DNA of 64,000 bases from NCBI GenBank assembly GCA_000934385.1, contig KN880551.1:1-64000 (forward strand), written 5' to 3'. The translations under genes and the position numbers were made by a program. How positions within the stretch are numbered: position 1 is the stretch's first letter; each line of letters begins with the position of its first letter. Source of the DNA: Cylindrobasidium torrendii FP15055 ss-10. Lineage: Eukaryota; Basidiomycota; Agaricomycetes; Agaricales; Physalacriaceae. Under the pieces are notes generated by a model. That model ran no database searches. It saw only the letters and a program-made list of their open reading frames with translations, and was not told the origin of the DNA. Of this stretch, positions 41,984 to 53,710 are shown piece after piece.

Positions 41984-43320
41984 TCAATCCCTTTTGTTTT
42001 TCTCTTCCCCCGTATCCGATCCCCACACAGCGCTCTCCACAAGCTCCCTCTGTTTGCTGCCCAGCGTCCGGTAGTACGCACCCATCTCAAGCGTCTTCAT
42101 GAAGCCAAACATGGCGACACGGCCCTGGTAGTACGCATATCCGGGATACTTGGAAAGTGTGATGTTCTCGCTGTATGTTGTGGATGCAAAGAATAGACAC
42201 GAGAGCGCAGCAGCGCCTGCGAGTGGCCAGTACGGGTACATGACCTGCGCCGCTGCCTTTGCAAGGAACTTCGCACTGATCTCGGACGTAGGGGTGGTGG
42301 ACAGATACAAGAAAACCATCCGGTACCCATTATACGCATCTTGAAATGTCAAGTCCGGGAGGTTAGGCGGCTCTTGAGCCAAGACGGGAAAGAGCGCGTT
42401 CAACCACTGCGCCGAGGTTCCGTGAGCACGATGGCGCAGCACATGCGGCTACAAGGACGTGGACTCACCCAGAACAGCTGCTCACACGTAAAATTGGGAT
42501 GCCGACTCCATGCCCAAAGTCCATGCGTCACGAACCCACGCTTGGCGTCCGCAGGAGTCCATTTCAGGCGTGCGCCAGGCCAGTGATGCGCTTCATCATA
42601 GGCGACCGTAGCTGACAGGCAGGATTGTTTGTAAGACTGGAATGCGTATTGCTGGTTGTCCGCCGTAAATTCGACCGCGAGGGTCACCAAGGATGCGACG
42701 GCGAGCACATAATCCGTGCTGCTCAGGCCACTGTGTCCTTGGTGAGAGACCGCAATGTAGCTGGGTAGACCCAGGCCGAGAAGAAGGATGTTTTGGATGA
42801 TAGCAATGAAGCTCAGATTAACAACCTGGAAGGCCCACGGCGGGAGCTGCTTCCTCAGAACCGCCCAGCGATAGTCTTCGTCGGCGAGACTAAACAAGCC
42901 GCGTCGGAATGTGTTGTAGCTCAACCTGAGGACGCGTAAACAAATCGGACTGCGTGTTGAATCGCGTAACGCACCTGAACATCCAAAGTACCACCAAACT
43001 GTGCATCAAAAGCGCGCGAGGGCTGTATTCCATGGCGGCAAATGTGAGCTCTTCTGGGACGTATGGGCACAGCGGGAAGAGCGGCTGGCGAGGCCATAGT
43101 GGCAGAAGCGCGAAATATCCAGAGTAGATGGTGGGAAGGAATGTCCAAAGTCTGTCGACCTAGATGACGGTGGTATTAGCATCAGACCACGGTTCGTCCC
43201 TACGGCAAACAAACTCACCTGGGAAACGTTCGCGGTCACGATGGACGCGACGTAAGTAGCTACAGTGACAAACGCGCAGAACGACGTGGGCCATGCCCAT
43301 TCAGGCGGAGGGGAATACAT
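41984..43320 (-). CDS. DUF1295 / steroid 5-alpha-reductase-like membrane protein
   Basis: About 390 residues with several membrane helices, in four exons. It starts MYSPPPEWAWPTSFCAFVTV with the strong context ACCACCATG. The helix-containing parts include VDRLWTFLPTIYSGYFAL and AFQVVNLSFIAIIQNILLLG. The signature of the DUF1295/ICMT-like fold is TADNQQYAFQSYK and, after FVTHGLWAWSRHPNFTCEQL, a Trp at the exon end. The C-terminal part has YPGYAYYQGRVAMFGF. In related enzymes the SRHPN-type motif binds NADPH for reduction of a steroid or polyprenol double bond. Activity here is not established. It ends GEEKNKRD, a possible ER-retention-like dilysine region. Confidence 0.78.
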
Positions 43321-43602
43321 GGTGGTAGATTGCAAGTCTCAAAAACAATGACCACAGGCATCGAACGGCTCATCCTCACTGCGTCATCAAGTCATCGAGC
43401 CTGGCTTGCGATCGTGACACTGGCGGTGACAGTCTACACGCTGGGTGCCACTCAAGCCAACCAGTTCCAATGGTATAATTCCATGAAGCAAGTTCATTGT
43501 GCAAAGTAACCATAATAAATATTAACTAACTCCCACATAGGATACAGTCCGATTCCAATATTTTGAGCGTCGTCAAATGTCTATACACTATCCCTTCGTC
43601 CT

Positions 43603-45777
43603 TCATACCGTCGAAGGTTTTGGTTGTACCCGGCCACGGACAAAGTGATCTTGGTCCTCGCCCGAAAGTTCCTCGAGCGACTTGCCCTTGGTTTCTGGGA
43701 TGAGGAGGGTGGAGAAGATACCCGTCAACATGAACAACGCAAAGATTTCAAGGCTAGGAATGGAGGTCAGTGACGGTGCTCAGAGGTATGAGATGGGGCA
43801 ACGTACATGTGCTTCACAAACTTTCCAGTCCCGCCAATGTCCTTGAGCTGGGCAAAGCCAACCTGTGCAACAATCGCACCGAGCTTGCCACTCGCAGCGG
43901 AAATACCGTGCGCGGTTGAACGGTAGCGTGTTGGGAAGACTTCTCCGGGAACAACGAATGTGGTCGTGTTGGGGCCGAAGTTTTGGAAGAAGTTGGTGAG
44001 GCAGTATAGGAAGACGAACGCGCGCTTGGCGGATTCCGTCTTGTTCAGCGCATCGTAACCGAAACCTATCGCAAAATGAGTACACGGTACTATCATGCTG
44101 GAGAGGATCGTACCCATGATGACGAAGGTGATGGTAAGCATAGTGAAGCCCATGAGCTGGATGGGCTTGCGGCCCCAAGAGTCGATGAACAAGAAAGACA
44201 CCCAGTATCCAGGAATAAGGCCGGCAAGAGACAGAATGATGTTTCCGACACAAATGTTGTGCAGGTTCTTGTGGACACCAGCCATGCCAGCAGGGACCTT
44301 TCCACCAAAGCCAATAACCTCAAGGATAATAGACGAGTTGAGGCCAAGTCCGTAGAAAGCAATCTGGATTTTACAATGAGTTGACAACCGCACGAAGGTG
44401 GAATGGACATACGTCGAGGGCAAACCAAGAGTAAGCCGTTCCGATAAGAACCTTGAGATTGCTCCACTGTCCAAAGTGGTGACGGAAGTCAGCCCAGCTG
44501 GCCTTGGGTGCATCCAAACGCTCGACGGCAGCATCCTCATCGCGCTTAGCCTTGCCAGTGGTCAGGACGCCATTGATATCCTCGGCGGCACCAGCAAGGT
44601 TGCGCTCGATATCCATGGTGAAGCGAGGGGTCTCGGGAATGGTGAGCCGGAAGTAGAGGGCGACGACACCGGGGACACAGCCCAAGCCAATGAGGATACG
44701 CCACAAGGGGTCGACAGAGGCGTAGTTGGCGCTGGTGTCAGCGAGGATCTGGCTTTTGTAGGCCGCGACGACGATGGTTCCAACGATGGCAGCAGCTGGA
44801 GGGATGTAAGCGTTGAAATCTCGCGGTCAGTAGTAAGCACATACAGAGCTGGCCCCAGCCTTGGGAAGCGAAGACGGCAGTCATCATACGACCACGGATC
44901 CTGATAGACAGCGTCAGCCTCGATATTGCAACAGAATATTGGAGATGAAACGAACCGTGTTGAGGCGAATTCAGAGGAGATAACTGCGCTAAGTGGGTAG
45001 TCCTATCGAGAGCGTAAGCACACAGCAGGGGGGCATGCAGACTGATTCGTACACCACCAATTCCAACACCCATCTGTTCCAGTCGTTAGCACACAGATCA
45101 ACAGCCTAGATAAAGAAGACGCACAATAACACGCCATACTACAAGGACACCAATGATAGAAACAGCGTTTGCTCCACCCGAGAGAGCCTGAGCGAAAGTG
45201 GCGATGATAATGATCATGAGTTCGATACCGTCTGCAAAAAATGAGCAACAAGAAATAGTGCGGGAAGGGGCTACATACACATCCGCTTGCGACCAACGAT
45301 ATCCGCGAGCCAACCAAAGAGCAGTTGTCCGATGAGAGTTCCGACGGGGGTTGCGACCTTGACACCAAGGTCCTGGTTGGCAGAGAGCTTGTGCTCTGAA
45401 GGAGAATGAGTGGATGAGGCGAGAAGAGTATGTTTTCAGACGCACTGGGGTTGTACACATAGCCCAGCATTGTCGAGGCAATGTTGATAGCGAAGATGTC
45501 ATAGCTGGTTTGTAGATAAGCGACGATTCACGGGCGTTGGGACTCTAGTACTCACGCATCGGTGAAGAAGCCCACGCCGGCGACGGCGACAACCTTGACA
45601 TGGAACCACCTAAGCGCTCATGAATCAGCCAAGACCCTCAAAAATCGACATTATGCTTGGCACGCACGAGAATTTCGCATTGTCGACCTCGGCGAGAGCA
45701 GCACGACGGCGCTCGTCGAGCACGTAGCCGGTCGATTGCACCTTTTCGTTCGAGGCGACGGATCCGTCAGAGGCCAT
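43603..45777 (-). CDS. PHO84: High-affinity inorganic phosphate:H+ symporter (Pho84-type MFS)
   Basis: An MFS transporter of about 540 residues in around twelve exons. It starts MASDGSVASNEKVQSTGYVL. Conserved segments are AVAGVGFFTDAYDIFAINIA, LGVKVATPVGTLIGQLLFGW with LADIVGRKRM, GVGIGGDYPLSAVISSEFAS, the central loop with LTIPETPRFTMDIE, and SWFALDIAFYGLGLNSSIIL. The second half has FLFIDSWGRKPIQLMGF, FFQNFGPNTTTFVVPGEVFP with RYRSTAHGISAASGKLGAI, and LLIPETKGKSLEELSGE. GGDYPLS and the FFTDAYD segment are diagnostic of the phosphate:H+ symporter subfamily. It sits in the plasma membrane and is usually induced by phosphate starvation through a Pho4-like bHLH factor; I found no CACGTG in the 600 bases upstream. 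Confidence 0.92.
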
Positions 45778-46373
45778 TGTGGAAAGAACGAGAGAGGGAG
45801 GGGCGTGTGCAAGCAAGAAAAAGCCCCTTCCGCGCACTTTATATGCATTCCGTTGGGTAGCCGGGGATGATTTCAGAAAAGGAAACTAACGTTCGAACGT
45901 TCGTGATGGCCCAGCATGGAGCCAATAGGGCTTCAATCCCATTCGGTCGTACACGGTCCACCAGAGTCATTACCTGTCACACGAGCAAAGTTCATCGATA
46001 GCTTAGTTAAGGGCCAGTACATATCAGTAGGTGTTTATGAACATTACTCAAGGTCACAATGAATGGAATGAGGGGAAAGGGCAGAAAATGAAGAAGCGAA
46101 GAAGCGTGATCGGGGTTCGGGACGGACAGAAAAAACTAAAAATAAACATTTGCCCCTTGTGGCTGTCCGCAGGAGGCAAACGTGCTCTGGCTTCCTCATG
46201 GCTTCACTTTAACTGATGTCACTCTCCAAGTTGACAGCCAAATAAAATACCAGTTACAGCTTCAGCAACCAAGTACAATAATATATCTGACAAGGCAAGC
46301 ACTATTGTGTTTGTGTGCTTTCTAAACCTCAGACCCATCCTTAAAAGGAGGCTCGGACTCTCCTCTCACCACC
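45778..46373. other. Divergent upstream region of phosphate transporter and LYR gene
   Basis: 596 bases between two starts. Besides the palindrome at 45888 it contains A-rich patches (AAAAAACTAAAAATAAA near 46130). No gene is seen; a plus-strand frame 46031-46216 is Lys-rich without motifs. Confidence 0.45.
45888..45901. promoter_or_regulatory. 14-bp perfect palindrome upstream of the phosphate transporter
   Basis: AACGTTCGAACGTT reads identically on both strands and lies 111 bases upstream of the Pho84-type ATG. It could bind a dimeric factor. No named consensus is matched exactly. Confidence 0.4.
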
Positions 46374-46934
46374 ATGAGCACAAGGAGGCGCGCCATCGCA
46401 TTGTATCGAGAGCTTTATGCTATGGGAAAAGATTATCCTGATCCGGCGTTAGTATTTTCTCTCCATATGCAGATGCCTCTGCCCAGGCTCCGCTGTGACC
46501 TGGCTGCGACCAACGTTGGTGGCGGCTGTTGGCGCGCGACCGCGCTGAGCTCCTTTCCGCGCGCTACTCGTTCGGCTCTCAAACTCTCCAAGTTTTCGAG
46601 TATCGTCCTTCAGAGATTCATCGACGGCTGACATTCGGCTAGGTATGACTTCCGGGGTGTAGTTCGCAGGATGTTCGAGAGTAAGTCGCATCTGTTAGTA
46701 GTCTTCGAGTCAAACAGGCCAGCTTATCACTTTCAATGACTTAGAAAACAGACACTTGACCGAACCAGAAGAGATAGAGAACGCGCTCAAGTTTGGTGAA
46801 TACATCAAAAAGGGTGAGTTCAAGGGGACAGGATCGAAAGCATTCAATTCTGAACTACCCGTTCAGAAACGTTAGCGCTTTACTCTCTGAAGAAGTATCG
46901 TCACTTGAAGAGGATGTACCCCAACAACGAATGA
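46374..46934 (+). CDS. LYR-motif protein, ETFRF1/LYRM5-like
   Basis: A short mitochondrial regulator of about 80 residues in four exons, all joining in phase. The LYR motif is in RAIALYRELYAMGKDYPDPA, followed by YDFRGVVRRMFEKNRHLTEP, EEIENALKFGEYIKKE and TLALYSLKKYRHLKRMYP. The pattern closely follows animal LYRM5/ETFRF1: LYK-x-LL-x-LG-x-DYP, then a central helix and an L-x-ALY-x-LRKYR end. ETFRF1 binds electron-transfer flavoprotein and displaces its FAD, tuning electron flow from fatty-acid oxidation. The start context is CACCACCATGAG. The first exon stops at GGC|GTTAGT. Confidence 0.87.
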
Positions 46935-47290
46935 TGCAGCACTAATGAGGATGTTGAGCCAGGCTATACACGTACTAGTCTTCGACATCCTAATATCGGA
47001 CTTATACGTCGACAACCTCAATGTTCACGACAAGTTTACGACTGCTCCGACCTTCCAAGGATACCGCTTTAGTCACTCATAGGGAGGACTGGCGCATCCA
47101 ATGTGGTTAGCTCTATATTGAATGAAGTGTTCCACAAACAAGAGCTACAGTGTCGTTCGCGTTCTCGAATGAAAGGATGGGCATAATGTAAGTCAAGTCC
47201 ATCCTCAATCAACTCCCGGCGAAATCTGCAAATCTGTCTGTATCCCTGCATCCTCCATAACGCGGACAGTTGTCTCCTGGAGTTCGGCAT
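46935..47290. other. Convergent intergenic region
   Basis: 3' flank of the LYR gene (+) and of the membrane protein (-). A minus-strand frame at 47290-47069 is in phase with the gene upstream only after its stop codon and has no motif. No gene is seen. Confidence 0.45.
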
Positions 47291-48600
47291 TTACAGAAGC
47301 TTCTGTTTCTGCGCCGTCTTTCTTATCTGTATCATAAGCTCAATACCGTCAATGGCATCCGCTGGGAGGGGCATACTTGGAAGAGTTCTTGCTTGTCGGT
47401 CTCGCTCGTGCTCCCGACGCGAAAGACTGGTCTCTATCAAATCCCGTAGCGGCATTGACAAAAGCAAGAGCGCTAGCGTCTGCCCAAAGGTCCATTGGGA
47501 TTCTCCATTATCCTCATGTCGTTCTCGATTGTGATAAATGGTAAGCTCAATATCGACGAGGAAGACAATGTTGATGATGAGCAGCATGGACATGCTAATC
47601 CACACAGGCATTATGCGCAGCGATGCAACACGACGGCATAGCAATTTCACCCGACGTGCAGATGCATGCCATTTGTGGCATAAAGTGAAAATGGCGAGGA
47701 AAAGCCCCATGGGAAGGATGAGGTTGAGTCCTGGGACAAGAAAGAGGGTGTAGATGGCGATCGACCAGCCGTGGAGGCCTCGAGATCTGCAGGGGACGTA
47801 TATCCCGAGGATGGACATTTCCGACGTGTCGACCGCGCAAGAGTCCCCTGTTTTAAAAAACCTCGGATCTGTCCATACCCAAAGGCCAAAGGCGGCCATA
47901 ACGGTGAGGTGAAGTGAGCCAAGGAGGAATACAGCCTTGCGTAGGAGCTTCCTAGTAAGAGAGGTAGATGACTTGTTGGAGACTTTGGGTAGTCAGCAGG
48001 TTGTTCAAACAGGGTCTGTCGAGGCGTGCTGTGCTCACCTTGGTGGAGCTTGATACTTGATATGTCGGAATCTTGGAATGATAGCTCGTGCTTTCCCATG
48101 ACTGGTGACAGCGATCAGCTCAAGCTCATGCAAATGCAAGCACACATACCACTGTCATCCGAGAGGAGGTTCATGCCGAAGGGCTTGGTAGGAAGAACAA
48201 CATGCATCCTTTTTCGTAAGTATTCGTACCAGGCATCGAAAGTTGGCTCGACGGAGTCGCCATCGTTAGCCTGGCTCTTGTGCTTGACGTAGAGGAGGAA
48301 GTAGATGAACGTGTTGGTATTGTTCATCCAGCTCAGACTGAGCACAATGCTAGCGTGGAAAACAGACAGCCCAAGAGTGTGCGCTTGACCCACTGCAGAA
48401 ATGAGGATAGCGAAAGCCGTAACAAGGATTGTCGTTGAATGCGACTCGACGGACTCGAGGTCGTACGCGGATACCTTGCCATCCCAAAGTGCCCAGATGG
48501 CTGGGACGAAGGTGAACAGGTTCTGGATGTAGATAGCGGTGCGAACGCCGACGCCAGCAATGTCTGGGTCGGAGGGGATCATACAGGATGTGCTGTCCAT
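47291..48600 (-). CDS. Multi-pass membrane protein of unknown function
   Basis: Three or four exons encode about 390 residues. It starts MDSTSCMIPSDPDIAGVGVR. Membrane helices include AIYIQNLFTFVPAIWALW, TILVTAFAILISAVGQA, FLLGSLHLTVMAAFGLWVW, YTLFLVPGLNLILPMGLFLA and ISMSMLLIINIVFLVDIELT. A hydrophilic loop of ~90 residues (including KRMHVVLPTKPFGMNLLSDD) divides the two halves. The opening DPDIAGVGVR-x-AIYIQN is, as I recall, common to a large Agaricomycete family without known function. The end is basic (IRKTAQKQKLL). A TATA-like TATATAATG about 80 bases upstream favours this start over the in-frame ATG at 48678. Confidence 0.65.
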
Positions 48601-49029
48601 CGTAGCGTCGATGCGCACACTCGTAGTCGTGGGAGAAGTCACAATGGCCAACTTCTGCAAGGCCAAATGGGCGCCCATGCATTATATAGACAGGTGTGAT
48701 GAAACAAGATGTATGAATTACCTTGAACTAGTGATAGCACCGGGCAATTCTACATAGCGGCCAGGATGCTATAGTGAATGGATCGGCAGGCCAGGCGCGG
48801 TGGTACCGTCGTTGGGGAAATAGGCCTGCCAGCATGAGGCGCAGAAGTGACAGGTTTGCGTATTTTGCAGTAACATCGAACTTATTTCCAAGCAATATTG
48901 TTGGCAGTTGAAGGTAGACATTCCTATTCGTCACGATCGCGCAAACAAATGTACATTCATCCACGATGCTCGCATGCTTTTCCGGTCCGATGTTCCCCCG
49001 ACCCTCGCCATCAACTTGCATCAACGTCC
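48601..49029. promoter_or_regulatory. Divergent upstream region
   Basis: It lies between the membrane protein start (-) and the Rsm1-like start (+). It contains TATATAAT on the minus strand near 48682. Nothing coding is visible. Confidence 0.45.
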
Positions 49030-50749
49030 ATGTCGAGTGAGGCCAACACATCAAGTATACCCATTATACGTGCCACCAAGGTATGGAACACGAAAGGGGG
49101 CGTCGTTCTACGCATCTAATAGACACACAGCGCAAACTCGACGATGCATTCCAGACTTTGGACGACGCGACTCACAATGAGGTTAGCCCACCGCCACTGA
49201 AGAAGTCAAACACCGCGCGCTCGCTATATTCCACTCTCTCCAAATACGGCATCAAATCCAACAAGGAGTCAGTCCTTGAGCCATCTTGGAGACTAGAACT
49301 CATCCCATGCTAGACCCAAAGATCCGTACGCGAAGAAGACCCCGCACTTGTCTGCTATACTTTCTCGCGCCGCTACGCGTACCCGCAAAGCATTCCCATT
49401 CAAGTTCTCGGAGCCAGCGCCAATTTCGGTCACTTCTACCGCCGACTACCGGCCATCCTCAATATCATCCTTTTTGTCACGGCTATCTACCTTCAAGCTC
49501 TCGACGTACGCGAATAAACCGGTGGTCTTGGATGCGGTGGCCGCTTCGAAATGCGGATGGACCAATGAGGGGAAAGACAGGCTTGTCTGTGGCATTTGCA
49601 ATGCCTCATGGGTTGTAGCGGGCAAAGAAGGACTCAACCGTGATGGAGCGAACACCTTGGTCGAAAAACAGAGGAAGCAGTTGGTGAGCGCGCATAAGGA
49701 TGGATGTCCATGGCAGACGCGTCAGTGTGATGGTGCGTGGCACACATTTTCTCGCCTACTACTCTAACGACGCAACAGATGCCATCTATCGTATTCCGCT
49801 CCAGTCCTCGACGAGTACTCTGCGCGATATTCTTTCCACTGCAGCGCTCCTTAGCCCCTTACTTGTGGACGTCGAGGTCCAACATCCCATGGTAAGTGCA
49901 GGCATGCTCCTCGGCCTCGGCTGTGCAAGAATAACAGTTTGCAGACATCGGCACAGTTGAGCTCTCTTCATTCCACCGTGAAATCATACACAGCTGCTGC
50001 ACATGCCGAGGGTGCTCCACCTTTGTCCAACCCATCTGAAAAGGCCATCCTCACTGCGTTGTTTGGGTGGACGCTTGCCCCAACCATGGGCCCACCCACT
50101 TCTTCATCATGGTCCGCGTCTGTGTCTCAAGCTGGGACGGCTCCAGGGACACCTACGAGAAGTAGAGCTCCTACGCCCTCGCCTCAGCCGTCTCCAGCTC
50201 ATCTGACTGTACCAACAACACCATCCGCGTCTTCCAAGCAGCAGGATGCCCTTCTCCACTGCACACTCTGCCAGCGCCGGATAGGATTGTGGGCTTACGC
50301 GCCCAGAAATGAGTCGTCGATATCCAGCCGGACGGGCTCACGACGATCCTTTGACCTGCTGAAACAGCATAGGGCGTATTGCCCTTACGTTGTGCGGTCC
50401 ACCATCATTCCAACATTCAGCATGGCGTCGCCCAGGCCATCGACGTCCAGTGTAGCGTCGGTAAACGGGAATGGGGAGCTTGAGGGCTGGCGCGCGGTGT
50501 TGACGGTATTGTTGCGATATGGGATGAGCCAGAAATCGAATATTACCTCGAGACCGGTATCCGAGAGGCAGGAGGTAGAGGAAGAGAGACCGCAGGAAAT
50601 GATGGACGTGGATGGTGGTGTTTCTGCGATGGTGGAAGGTGTGAAGGCTCGGGGTGTAAGTGTCACTGCCTTCTTTCTTGTATGCGACCGGCTGACGAGT
50701 TGCACAGGGCAAGGACTTGTTGCGCTATGTAAAAGGACTCATTGGATAA
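49030..50749 (+). CDS. C3HC zinc-finger / Rsm1 (NIPA-like) nuclear protein
   Basis: About 470 residues. Exon 1 encodes MSSEANTSSIPIIRATK; the next starts RKLDDAFQTLDDATHNE. The first BIR-like C3HC domain reads VVLDAVAASKCGWTNEGKDR, then LVCGICNASWVV and HKDGCPWQTR, giving the C-x-x-C, His and Cys ligands. The second half (Rsm1 domain) has LLHCTLCQRRIGLWAY and LLKQHRAYCPYVV. Between them lies a Pro/Ser-rich linker with TPTRSRAPTPSPQPSP. The last exon encodes GKDLLRYVKGLIG. S. pombe Rsm1 works in mRNA export, and vertebrate NIPA/ZC3HC1 is a nuclear-basket protein and was described as an F-box-like adaptor. Nuclear-envelope localisation is the likely role here. Confidence 0.85.
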
Positions 50750-51075
50750 ATAGATTCTGGTCTAGGAATATTCTAATGTTGAATTGCCCTGGACGAGAAC
50801 TCCCGTGATGTGGTCGTGCGTACGAGCCGCCCGAGCCGCGATGAAGGACCGGACATGGCATCTGCGCGGGGTCGTGCTGCCCTTGCCTCCATCCGAATTT
50901 CTGCCTTCAGGAGGGCGACTATCTTCGCTCATGCGGGTGTACAGCCAATGTTCACAAATCATGAGGGCAATATGTGAAGGACCGCGCGCGGGCCGTGTTC
51001 TTCTGAAAAACACAATATAAGGCGAGTTATTTCGAGAGTGCTGGGACATCCATCTAGGCTGTCTTGAGACTTGCG
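50750..51075. other. Intergenic, GH43 promoter
   Basis: 326 bases without a supported frame. It holds the Rsm1 3' flank and the upstream region of the GH43 gene. Confidence 0.45.
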
Positions 51076-52629
51076 ATGCTGGACTTTTGGAAGCTTGTGG
51101 GAGTGAGCTTGGTGTTTCTCACGCAGATATTTAGCACCGTCGCGTTCACGAATCCTATCAAAACGAAGGATGGGTCTGATCCGTTCATGGTGCGTTTCAA
51201 TTCTCCTCTTTTACGCTGCGGAAAGAGCTCTTCACTCATCCTGAAGGCTTTGTGTAGGTTTACCACGAGGGATACTACTGTGCGTTCTCTTGAACCGTTG
51301 TTCGTTCATTGTTTTGACGCCAAAGTAGATCTGACAACCACGACATGGTCGAATATCCAAATCACCAGAGCTACTACTGTCGGTGGCCTGAAGACTGCCA
51401 CCCCGAAGGTCGTCTGGACGGATAGCACGGCGTCCAGGTGCTGCAACATGTGTGAGTCGCGCTGTACTTCTTCTCTTCCTTTCGTTCCTGGCTGAGAACA
51501 CGGTTATGCAGGGGCACCCGAGATACATTGGATTGACAACGCTTGGTACATGTACGTGACTCCCAACTTGGCTTCTCTTACCATGCATGCATGTAGAGGC
51601 TGTGTGAGGAAAAGCTAACAAGGAGTGGTGCAGATATTACACTGCCGGCGTCAGCGCGAACTCGAATGACCAGCATATCCATGCGCTGAAGGGGTCTTCG
51701 AATATTATTTGGGACTCGACGTGGAGCTATGCGAGCCGTATCACTATACCCAACAGGGATGTGTGGTCCATCGACGCGACGGTCTTGATTGTCGGGTCCT
51801 CGCGGTACTTGGTGTTTTCGAGCTTTGACGGGTCAGGTGTGTTTTTTCGGTCTTTGATGTGTGTACACTCGCTGAAGATATATAGACCAGTGCTTGTGGA
51901 TTGCGTGAGTGACTGTTTCCTTATTATCCCGTCCTGAAATACCGATGCTCTCGCGCCATAGAAAAATGAACTCTGCAACGAGTGTCGGGAATGCTGTCCT
52001 CATCTCACGTCCGACATACAGCTGGGAGACAGAGACTGCTGCCGTTAACGAAGGACCAGGTGCGTGTTGGCATGCTAATCATATTCGACTCGGGTGAAGC
52101 TGAACGTGCTTGTAGCTGCGATATACCACGGCGGACGTACTTGGATCGTGTTTTCTGCATCGGCGTGCTGGGGCTCTGGATACGCACTGGGAAGCCTTGA
52201 GCTCACCGGAAGCGACCCGCTCAGCGCTAGCTCGTGGACCAAGTACAACAAGGCGATATTTTCGTCTGCCAATGGGTGCGTGCATCTTACTACTCCTGCT
52301 CAAAATAAACACTCACATTGACTAGCAACAACGAGGTACGGAAGGCTTGTGGAGGCCGACGGCTGGGCTGATTTTTCGTTGTAGCCTGGCCACAATGGCT
52401 TCTTCCTGAGCCCTAGCGGCAACCAGACACATATGGTGTACCACGCCTCGAGCGGCGTCCCCGCGGTGTGCAATGGGTCGCGCTATACTCTTGTTCAGCG
52501 TCAGTCATCTTCCCTGGTATTGGACAAACAACTGATGCGTTGGGTACAGAGGTTGGGTGGCACTCGGACGGTAGTCCCAACTTGGGCTCGCCCAGAGCCC
52601 TGTCGGACAACGTCCCAGAACCAGTGTAG
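51076..52629 (+). CDS. Secreted glycoside hydrolase family 43 protein
   Basis: A plant-cell-wall enzyme of about 330-380 residues in many short exons. It begins MLDFWKLVGVSLVFLTQIFS, a signal peptide. The five-bladed propeller active-site acids are visible: KTKDGSDPFM (general base region), WSIDATVL (pKa-modulating Asp) and NEPGHNGFFLSPSG (general acid Glu). Other family blocks are YYYLTTTTWSNIQITRA, WAPEIHWIDNAWYIYYTAG and WIVFSASACWGSGYALGSLE. GH43 enzymes are mostly alpha-L-arabinofuranosidases or beta-xylosidases acting on arabinoxylan or arabinan, and this layout resembles the arabinofuranosidase branch. The stop at 52627-52629 (EPV) may lie inside an intron. Splicing at CCA|GTGTAG to TGCAG|GCT would extend the frame to 52863. 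Confidence 0.83.
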
Positions 52630-53710
52630 TTCCTCTTTCCTCCTCCGTATTTTGTGTTTGAGCACGTATGAAGTACAAAGACCGCTCTGTATTTTATGTC
52701 AATGCAGGCTTCTGAGTGGCATCGTGGCGTAGATTCTACCGGGACGCCCGTTGTGCTAGACAGAGAGCATCCTGAACATCGTTCGCGTTTGGTTCGCGTA
52801 TATGTCAACATGCCGGCAGTCGTCTCCAGCTTCGAGCTTCCTTATCTCGCCAATCATTTCTAGGGTCGAATTGCATGCAAGGTTGTTATGTATGTGTTTT
52901 GTGCCGCTGCTTAGTGTGTGAATACGGATGTGGTGCATTTTATGCGCTTTGGAGGAAGGCAGTTGGGACCTTTCCGACGGGCTCCAAGGGCGCTCGATAT
53001 TCAGCGTTTGGATGGCTATGTAATGAGATCACGAATATCCGGACGGGCGTGTGCTGCCTCTGTCATGAGTGTGTAGTAGTTGCAGTACTAGCAGGCGAAT
53101 GGGCAGCGGCTGTCCAAGGACAAGGCCAACCACAGGCCAACTTTTCACATTGGCAGTTACAATCTGATCCGTGTTGCGCCGTGCAAAGAGATTCGCAAGT
53201 GTTCGCAAGGATGAATGTTTCTTGAGGATGGATGGGTGCGAGGTGAGGCTGGCCACATTCCTCTTGGCTATCCGGGGGCCGGATCCGATGTCCGAGGATA
53301 TTGGAAATTGGAGCGTCCCCTCTTGTCGACTTGAAATTCTCCAATCATCACTGTGTCTCAGAACATTGCAATATGGAGCGACAAACAAAATCGCCACAAC
53401 GTATACATGTATAGCGTCTTATTCGAACAATAGAGTCGGCAGTGATGCTGCGGATAGGCTCGAACAGCGGCGGCTGACTTCTTTCCACTTCCCGGAAATG
53501 GAGAGGAGGGGGATTCTATCACGATCTCCGAGGTGATATCGTAAACAGCTCGCTTGGCTCTTTTCGGTTTGCGTTCCTTGTCAGTCGCTTACTTTAGTAC
53601 ACCGAAACGGAGTGTCTGGTTAAATAGCGGCGCTGTCTGCCGATGGAATCCTTCAAACTCCTTTCCCCACTACCTCCTCACCACCGCCACCACCGCCTAA
53701 TAGCACGACG
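52630..53710. other. 1.08 kb intergenic region
   Basis: The first ~230 bases may be a last GH43 exon (see that gene). The rest shows several overlapping open frames on both strands around 52,870-53,540, none with a signal peptide, motif or consistent splice pattern. A short CACCGCCACCACCGCC tract lies ~25 bases before the ATG of the next gene. Confidence 0.4.

Noticed and set aside
44398..44904. 168-residue plus-strand frame opposite the phosphate transporter
   Set aside because: Fully covered by transporter exons and introns on the other strand; composition mirrors the sense codons.
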